From NCBI GenBank assembly GCA_963922205.1, contig CAWUHX010000022.1, forward strand, positions 682,001 through 746,000: 64,000 nt of DNA, given 5' to 3'. The position numbers and the translations under genes are program-made. Under the pieces are notes generated by a model, which made no database searches, had not been told where the DNA came from, and saw only the letters and a program-made list of their open reading frames with translations. Of the stretch, positions 57,690-64,000 are shown in pieces. The stretch is from Romanomermis culicivorax (Eukaryota > Nematoda > Enoplea > Mermithida > Mermithidae). How positions within the stretch are numbered: position 1 is the first letter of the stretch; the number at the start of each line of letters is the position of its first letter.

Positions 57690-59605
57690 ACCTGTCTTTT
57701 TCGCAGGTGGTAGCTGAGATAATAGGAGAACCCAACGTAGAGGAGATATCCTGTACTGGCCAGCACTGCCAGGGTGATGAGGGTGTTAAAGATCAACTGC
57801 ACCGGGCCACTCAGAAGAAACTGTAAGCCCTGTATGAGATTGTGCTGTTGACCAGTAATCATGTGGTTTGCTGCCAGACCAACACCCTCCAGAGAGGTTT
57901 TGATGTCAGTCCCTACCCTTGCAACTGCCTGATAGAGAGAATCTGGTTGTAGGGATAGACCAGTGGTAAAGTTTACCAACCAGTTTAAGACTGCTTCAAT
58001 TTGCTCAGTCTTGTAAATGTATTGTTTAAAGAAAGCAAAACTCCAAGGGGTCAACGCCAACTGATCGTGAAAGAGCGCAGGAGCTTCAAAGTGAGTGATG
58101 TTAAAGCACTCTTCCCAGAAAAGTTCAAGCTGAATGTGGCTCACATACACCGTGCCAGACACAGTGAACCAGCCCGAGCGATTTGGGAAAATCCCCGTAA
58201 AGTGATGGTCGCACGGAACTTTTGGACTGAATTTAATGAGATCTGGGCCCATAGGGGTGGCAAAGTAAATGGTACTGCCAACCTGTATGGGTAGATACTT
58301 GTAACAGGTGTCCCCCACCCAGTATGAATGGTAGACATAAGTGGCATTGACCTTTTGACACGGCTATATTGTCAGTGCTTCACCTGTGAATTCAGCTGTC
58401 AGGTCATTCCTTTGCAGAAAGGCCCGGGCTCCTAGTGTAGGGTCAAAACGAAGCAACTGCCAAGGCATACCAAGGTAGCGTTGAGTGTGAGAACAAAGCT
58501 CAAGCCATGTGAACCGAAAATTGTTAATTTCCGACTCTTTGATCTGCTGAGCCAGGTAGTTCAATTTGGCATTGATGGGGTCAGGACCTGGGTCCTTTGC
58601 CAATCCGAACAACCTTTGGGTCATATTAAATCTTCCGTAGATGTGTAGAAGAAGACCCTGATCTGTTCCTACTGTGTTTAACCTGAGGTCGGCACACAAC
58701 CGAAAGATGCAAGAGTTTCCTGGGATCTTCAGGGCAACTTGCAAATCATCGATGATGATATGGTTCCCTGACACAGACGCAGTGTAATTGCCCTGAGGAT
58801 GATAATGACACTGTGCTGTAAAGTTTGTTGCAGGCCAAACGATTACCCCGTCCAGAGTAATACATTGACCAGCAGTGGGACTGCATCCACCTACATCACC
58901 TAAGGTACTTAGAGCTGTAGTGCCATCCCACAAAGCGACCTGTCCCTCCTCAATGAAGAGGTTAGTCACCGTCTTGCAGATGTCACTGCAGCACCATGAG
59001 TACATCACTTCCAGCGTTTGGTTAGTGCTATAAAAGCCAGGGCGTATTTCTACAAGCTTTTGTAAACCAAACACCTTCGTGCGATGTGCTAGTGTACAAG
59101 CCGCAGGCGCTAGATGCTGAGTGGTAATGATGTCTGCAGTAATGCCCCTAGATCCAAAAAAACCAATGTTGGTGCACACCTTATGGTTTCGCAAAGTGCA
59201 CTTTCACGCTACAGTAGTGATTGGATCAGAACTAGGAACATACACTGTAACATTCATGCGCCGGGGACTCCATGAAGATTTTGGTCACTTGCATTCAACT
59301 TTTTGAGGTAGCTCAAGTGGATGACCGCTTCTTGAAAGACCACAAAATTGGTACTGAGGAGCGTGTATTACAGAGCTTATTCCTAAGAACAGTAGTGTTA
59401 TGAAGGCCCAATTTATTATGTACAAGCTATTTACAAACGGTGCTCGTAAATATACACCAAGATGTACAGTGTCCGCCAGTTGGGCGGGTTCATTCTTCGC
59501 CATCGTTGTCAGACGATATGGGTTCCTCACTGGGGAAGTCGATGACCAAGCCTTGGCACGGGTGAACTTCGCGAAGAACACCAATCTTTGGGGACCGCGG
59601 GGCGG
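57690..59605 (-). pseudogene. Envelope-like glycoprotein of element 2, between gag and protease
   Basis: The frame opens at 59605, with the first ATG at 59503. A hydrophobic segment WAFITLLFLGISSVI follows and could be a signal or anchor. The ectodomain is Cys-rich with many N-glycosylation sequons (YSWCCSDICKTVTN, GGCSPTAGQCITLDG, GARAFLQRNDLTAEFTG, CYKYLPIQVG). Near the C-terminus is a membrane span (about 57802-57725, LIFNTLITLAVLASTGYLL) and a basic tail HLRKRQ. Two TGA and one TAG interrupt a single frame; there is no frameshift within env. The frame runs straight on into the first protease. In an infectious element this would mediate cell entry. The relationship to chuvirus-like glycoproteins is a suggestion only. 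Confidence 0.82.
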
Positions 59606-61950
59606 TTACCATCAGGAATAGTGACGCCTCAATGATGCTGACGTCGTCGTTGACAGTGCGCAACGTCTCTCCAAAGGCATTGGCGATCGTGGGCGGTGGT
59701 TTTGCGGCAGCCGCTGGTTGCTGCTGGGCAATCGCCTCCAGTGTTTGGGCTCCTGTCCTTGTCATTGACAGTAACTGCTGTGGGCTGCCCGTTGCAGCTC
59801 ACCTGTTCCACAGAGCGGCGGATGGCTTCCGCTGCCGGCGACGACAGTTCACCCTCAAACAGGATCTTGTCCATTGGGGTGGCGTGAATAGTTCCGTCAG
59901 CAATAAACTTGAGCACTTGTCGAGCTACTCCGGGCCCTAATATCCGCAATGCCGCTGGCGCCAGTAGCACCACGTCAGCGGCTGTAAGCGCCTCAACCTC
60001 GAACCGCTCATTGAGTAGCACCCATGGGAGGTGGGGATACTTTTTGGCCAAATCCGTTGACCAAATGGTCTGCATCGCGTTGGTGAGGGATGAGGAATCT
60101 GTAAATGAGAGATCATTAAAGCCGGTGACTTATAAGGATATCTGATGTTCAGACCTGAAATGTCAGAAAAAGAAGGTAGTGTACCTAGCAGATTCATCGA
60201 TTCCAATTGACCGAGGACCTCCAATGCAGAGTCCATAGGAATTCTGGGCAGCGGTCCTTGGGCGACAAAACGGGCCGGAGGAGCCGGTGTACCTTCCATC
60301 CGTCGATATGACGCAACTACGCTGATGTTGCCAGCCATTTTCGGCATCTTTGAAGGGTTTATGTTGACCGGCTTCGCGTATTTTAGCGGTGGCAGCAGCA
60401 AGGCTGACAATGGAGTCAATGCCGAAACCACTGCGGCAGCTGAAAACCCAATACTGATTACACAAACAGGATAACACAATTGTGAATGATCCGCCAGGTG
60501 TTCAGCCGGAACTTCATCATCCAGATCAAACAGATCTGGGTGAGGAAGACCGTCAGTAGCCCCTACGGCATTATTTTGCCCCGGGGTTGGCCGATATTGG
60601 TTCCCTGTCCGGTGGGGAGGTGGATTAGCATATCTCCCAAAATTCCCACTTGCCCCCTGAGGAGAGTAACCAGATTTACCAAAGTTAGTCTCACCAGGCA
60701 TTGTCAGGTTCTGATGTGGGCGGGCCCTGGCCCCGTGCACTCGTATTTGTCAGCAATGCAGACAGGGTCTGTCACATCAGTCAGTCGGGTGCGCCCTCCT
60801 TCGACAAAAATAGCAACAGCCGGGGCCGGTGGTGTTGCTAGGGCTGGTGCTGTCGGGATGTTGGGCCTGGCAACTAGTGTTGTTGTGGGTGCAGCGTCCT
60901 TGGTACGAGCACATCTGTAAATGTGCCCCTGATGGGCGATTGCCAGCGTTTTTGGACATGCGCTGATGGCATCCTTGACGGCATCAGATTTCCCGGAGGG
61001 GGCACCATTTGCTGAGCAGTTAGTCTCCCAATGTGAGCTGTAAGCCGGGCCATCTCCTATTGTAGATGTCAAATCTTGTCCGACGGCGTTGCCGACGGAC
61101 CTTGAGCGGTGCCCCTTTGATTTGACATTGACCTGACGTTGTCGGGGGTCCTCTGTTCCGAAGAGAAAACAGCATTAGATGGGGCAGTATACCTAACCTC
61201 ATCCCCAAAAATCTGTGATTCTGCGTAGCAAGCTGCTTTGAGAGTCTCTTCAAGAGTTGTGAACTCCCTGAACTTAATACTATCTCGAAGGACTGGTTTC
61301 AACTCTCGCAGAAAGATAGGTTTAATAATCGAATCCCTAACGTCAGTCGCGAGATCCGGATAAGCCACCCTGGACAGTCTCTTAAATGCTCAAGATAGAC
61401 TATCACGGACTCAGTCGGCTTCTGCAGGTGATCTTGGATCAACTGCTGATGCAGATCTGAGTCACGCCCTACTGGAAAGTCTTTCCTTAGAAAAGTGGTG
61501 AACTCTTCGTAGGGGGTAGGCTGTGGAGTACCACTGCTAAAGTCCCGGTAGGATGCAAGAGCAGGACCTGTTAGGCAAGACTCCAGAAACCGGATTTTAT
61601 ATGCATGATCCGTTTCTGTTACCCCTTGAAGTGTAGAGAAACGGGTCAAGTGAGATATAAAATCCATTATGACTCACCAAAAGTGCCCGAAAAGGCAGGA
61701 GGGGCCATGAAGCTGGACACAGGAGGGTGCCTTCTGCCATTCATAGCCTCCAGCTTTTGGTTGAGCGGTCCAAGGGCATTCTCAAATGCAGCTTGGACCT
61801 TATCCTCAATCTCTGAAGGTAGATCAACCTCTGACTTCATAGTTGAGAGTTCGTCTTCCTGTAAGGTGGCTAAGACTGATAATCATGCCTGTGAAGCTAT
61901 TCGATCAAACTGAATAGAGAGGGGCTCACTGGTCTGATTAAAACTAGAAC
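59490..61950 (-). pseudogene. gag of element 2
   Basis: N-terminal region from about 61860 (EIEDKVQAAFENALGPLNQK, PPAFSGTFGE), then a retrotransposon-Gag capsid (FISHLTRFSTLQG, FLESCLTGPALASYRD, YEEFTTFLRKDFP, YLEHLRDC, and after a frameshift VRDSIIKPIFLRELKP). A Cys-rich nucleocapsid follows (CSYQGRCTHNNTSC near 60911; CYFCRRRAHPTD-stop-C, a CX2CX4HX4C knuckle). The 60740-59490 part is a long extra region (GNFGRYANPPPH, HPDLFDLDDEVP, KYPHLPWVLLNERFEVEALT) without recognised family, ending SSDNDGEE at 59490. It overlaps the open env frame by 116 nt; env is in +1. Confidence 0.85.
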
Positions 61951-61959
61951 TGAGATGGC

Positions 61960-63500
61960 AGGAACATCTAGGTGTCTCTATTTTGTGAAAATGAGGTAAG
62001 TATTACTCTTGTGGTCTCATGACAAAGAGGCGTGGGAATTACTAGATTGTTTACGTGACGGCGTTTTTGAGGCTTTAACACTTGTTCTTTACAATAACTA
62101 GCGACCACTCAATGATGGGGCTAGAAAAGAACAAGGTTTTAGCCCTCAGAACAGCCAGAGAGAGAGAGAGAAATAGGTTGACTCAGAAGGGAATTTATCT
62201 GGTCACCTATGTGTAAAGTGTGTAAAGAGAGGGAAAATTATACGTCCACAAAATTTGAGATAAAGAAATGGGGCTAGACCTGGTTATTTTAAACCAAAAA
62301 GTGAATAAATTTAAATGAAATGGTGGTTTCCCAACCGAAAAGAAGGACAATGTAAGGACTCTAGTACCGATAAACCCACCCAAAAGGGAATTTTATTTGG
62401 AGGTTAAGTCCGTTGTTCTAGTTTACAAAACCTTGGATATGGGAGAGCTCGTAAGCGACAAAGTCCTACTCACCAGGAGTAGCATTTGAACTAGCTTAAG
62501 AATTAATAAGTAAAATGGGGACAACTTAAAGTAAACTTAGTGGGTGTAAATAGATAGGGACAAAATTAGTTTACATACTAGACTACGCAAAGGGGATGCG
62601 CAATTACGCAATCCACCTCACTCACTAGGAGCAATTGCAATCTCTGAAAAGTGTGATGACTAGACAGGAGGTTCCCAAGGGGACGACATTCGCATGTATT
62701 CTACAACTGTGCCCAAAATGGGAATGTGCGTTTTGAACAGAACGGGAACTCTCCAGGAGCATTATATACAGCTGGTGGCCTGGATTCCAGTCACTGAGAT
62801 GAAGTGTGGATCGCTAGGTCACCAGTTGGAGGCAAGAGCACCAGGTACCAAGGTGCAATTCTGACACACTCAGTCAGTAAATGGGTGGCATGGGGGTCCT
62901 TGGCCCAGCTGTGCCTAATGGAGGTGGGGATATGCAGGCTTCCTTCTATGATTTGAGGCTAGGCTCAAAGCATCTCGAGATCAGGGGTACAGTCTGTCTC
63001 GATTAAATGAGTGTAAAGTGAGGAGCTAAGGCGGACTTAGTTGTAATGTGTTTAGGCAGACTCGAACACCTTCGCTAAGGCGGACTAGCGGCATATTATG
63101 CTATATGGACAACCAATGGAGGCGGACTCAGGATTAACAGCGACTCTAGTGCAGACATTGTTAGGCCAGCTAATGAAGGCGTTTGAGTGTAAAAATGATT
63201 ACAGAGGGGCCTTTTACACTTTAGGCAGTACGGACTGCAAATGCCTAATGGTTGCGTAAGTTGAACCACCAACCCAGCTGAGGCGGAGTGTAAACCCGTT
63301 CAAACCTACAGTTAAAGCTTTGAAGGTAGTCACATGCTGATTAATCGGTGCCGCTACCCTGGCAGACATTCTGATCAGTATCACTGACTGAGTGCATCTC
63401 AGGTTGAGTTAGCATGTCAACTGATGTTTCCCAGGCACCAGTGATATGCAGACACAACCCTTGGATAAGAGCCATAGGTGAGAAGGTAATATTACAGCAA
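61960..63500 (-). other. 5' leader of element 2, no gene
   Basis: Lies upstream of gag. An (AG)n run is at 62158-62173. From 63010 to 63310 AAGGCGGACT and variants recur about five times. I did not identify a primer binding site or an LTR end. Confidence 0.4.
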
Positions 63501-63539
63501 TCACCTAGGACTCAAGTGGCATCTTGTAAACCCACAGTA

Positions 63540-63980
63540 ACCCGGTGCTGACATCAAAAGATGTGATATACACTACCACACACTCGGTGCTGACCTCAGG
63601 TAACTGGGATGTAAGAGCCCTAGTCTCATATTGCAGTATGTACACCAAAAGTAAGAGCCTACAGCTACAGACCTCTTACGGCAATACCGAGCATCGCGGT
63701 TGCTGACGCCAGAATAAGACTGTAAAGTCTCAATTCTGATACTGGAATAGAAAGATTATCATTGTGGACATCAGTAGGTAGGGCCCCAAGCCCAGCAACC
63801 CTGCTACGGCAACACGGAGCATTGCCATTTGCTGATGTCAAAAGGTAATAGCTTAGTATCAACTACCCTACAGCAATGATATGAGATGCAGTTGTTGCAG
63901 ACGTCAGATGTGCGGTTTGTAAGGTCTCACATCTCCGAACAACAACATGGAGCATTGTTGTTGCTGACGTCAAAGACTGA
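63540..63980. repeat. Tandem units of about 130 bp with a TGACGTCA core
   Basis: Cores lie at 63549 (TGACATCA), 63591 (TGACCTCA), 63704 (TGACGCCA), 63833 (TGATGTCA), 63899 (AGACGTCA) and 63965 (TGACGTCA). A longer unit, GGAGCATTG-TTGCTGACGTCAAA preceded by ACGGCAA-AC, repeats with 129-132 bp spacing for the last three main copies. It may be part of the LTR of element 2. Confidence 0.65.
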
Positions 63981-64000
63981 AGCTGGTATAACCCACCAGT

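Larger units (their letters stand above)
52560..64000 (-). mobile_element. Ty3/gypsy-type element 2, order gag-env-pro-pro-RT-RH-IN
   Basis: Reading right to left: gag (about 61950-59490), env (about 59605-57690), a first protease in frame with env (57600-57230), a second protease (56590-56290), RT (55780-54900), RNase H (54900-54480) and integrase (54370-53030). The 5' leader and LTR lie between 61960 and the window edge or beyond. The gene order equals that of element 1. Stops and single-base frameshifts are scattered but long frames survive, so it is younger or better kept than element 1. The exact ends and target duplication were not found. Confidence 0.88.

Noticed and set aside
60486-60920. 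Plus-strand 144-codon ORF opposite gag of element 2
   Set aside because: Antisense shadow of the gag region with no similarity to known proteins.
52000-64000. A full LTR pair for element 2
   Set aside because: Only a weak shared TTGCTGACGTCAA motif was found; the 5' LTR may lie past the window end.
1-64000. tRNA, rRNA, CRISPR arrays or bacterial operons
   Set aside because: No tRNA B-box with matching stems, no rRNA landmarks and no spaced direct repeats of CRISPR type were seen. The intron structure is eukaryotic.

Overview
The window is nuclear DNA of an invertebrate animal. It is AT-rich, introns are short and follow GT-AG, and transposons nest inside one another. I cannot name the phylum. 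Only one gene looks intact: a 3-phosphoinositide-dependent protein kinase 1 (PDK1) gene on the minus strand at 5605-10401. Its 13 coding exons, read directly from the splice sites, sum to 1578 nt (525 codons plus stop). Nearly everything else is mobile-element sequence, its debris, or unrecognised AT-rich DNA.

Layout. 1-5.6 kb: GC-rich repeats, a hairpin-rich dispersed repeat, a cluster of ACACGTGT-like palindromes, then AT-rich DNA. 5.6-10.4 kb: PDK1, whose intron 4 carries a hAT-type MITE and a promoter-like block. 10.4-24.5 kb: dispersed repeats with a GGCGCGAAGCGCC hairpin, three non-LTR retrotransposon fragments, several MITEs with 8-bp target duplications, and a roughly 4.9-kb inverted repeat (18.6-23.5 kb). 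24.57-32.41 kb: a nested stack in which a G-tract MITE is split by a LINE, and the LINE is split by two hAT elements and one TA-flanked element. 32.4-36.1 kb: more MITEs and a hAT-like element.

36.11-43.66 kb (plus strand) and about 52.6-64 kb (minus strand) hold two diverged Ty3/gypsy-type elements. Both have the order gag - env - protease - reverse transcriptase - RNase H - integrase. The envelope gene sits between gag and pol instead of after pol, and it reads in the same frame into the protease. In both copies this env-pro frame is +1 relative to the end of gag. I consider this the most unusual content of the window. Both copies are broken by stops and frameshifts.

46.99-51.4 kb (minus strand) holds a decayed, intron-bearing protein-primed DNA polymerase B of the Polinton/Maverick or related virus type. 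It has lost the motif-B region and carries an acidic run encoded by about 82 perfect GAA/TTC triplets.

The PDK1 protein would act at the plasma membrane in PI3K signalling. The mobile elements are independent of it apart from the MITE in its intron.
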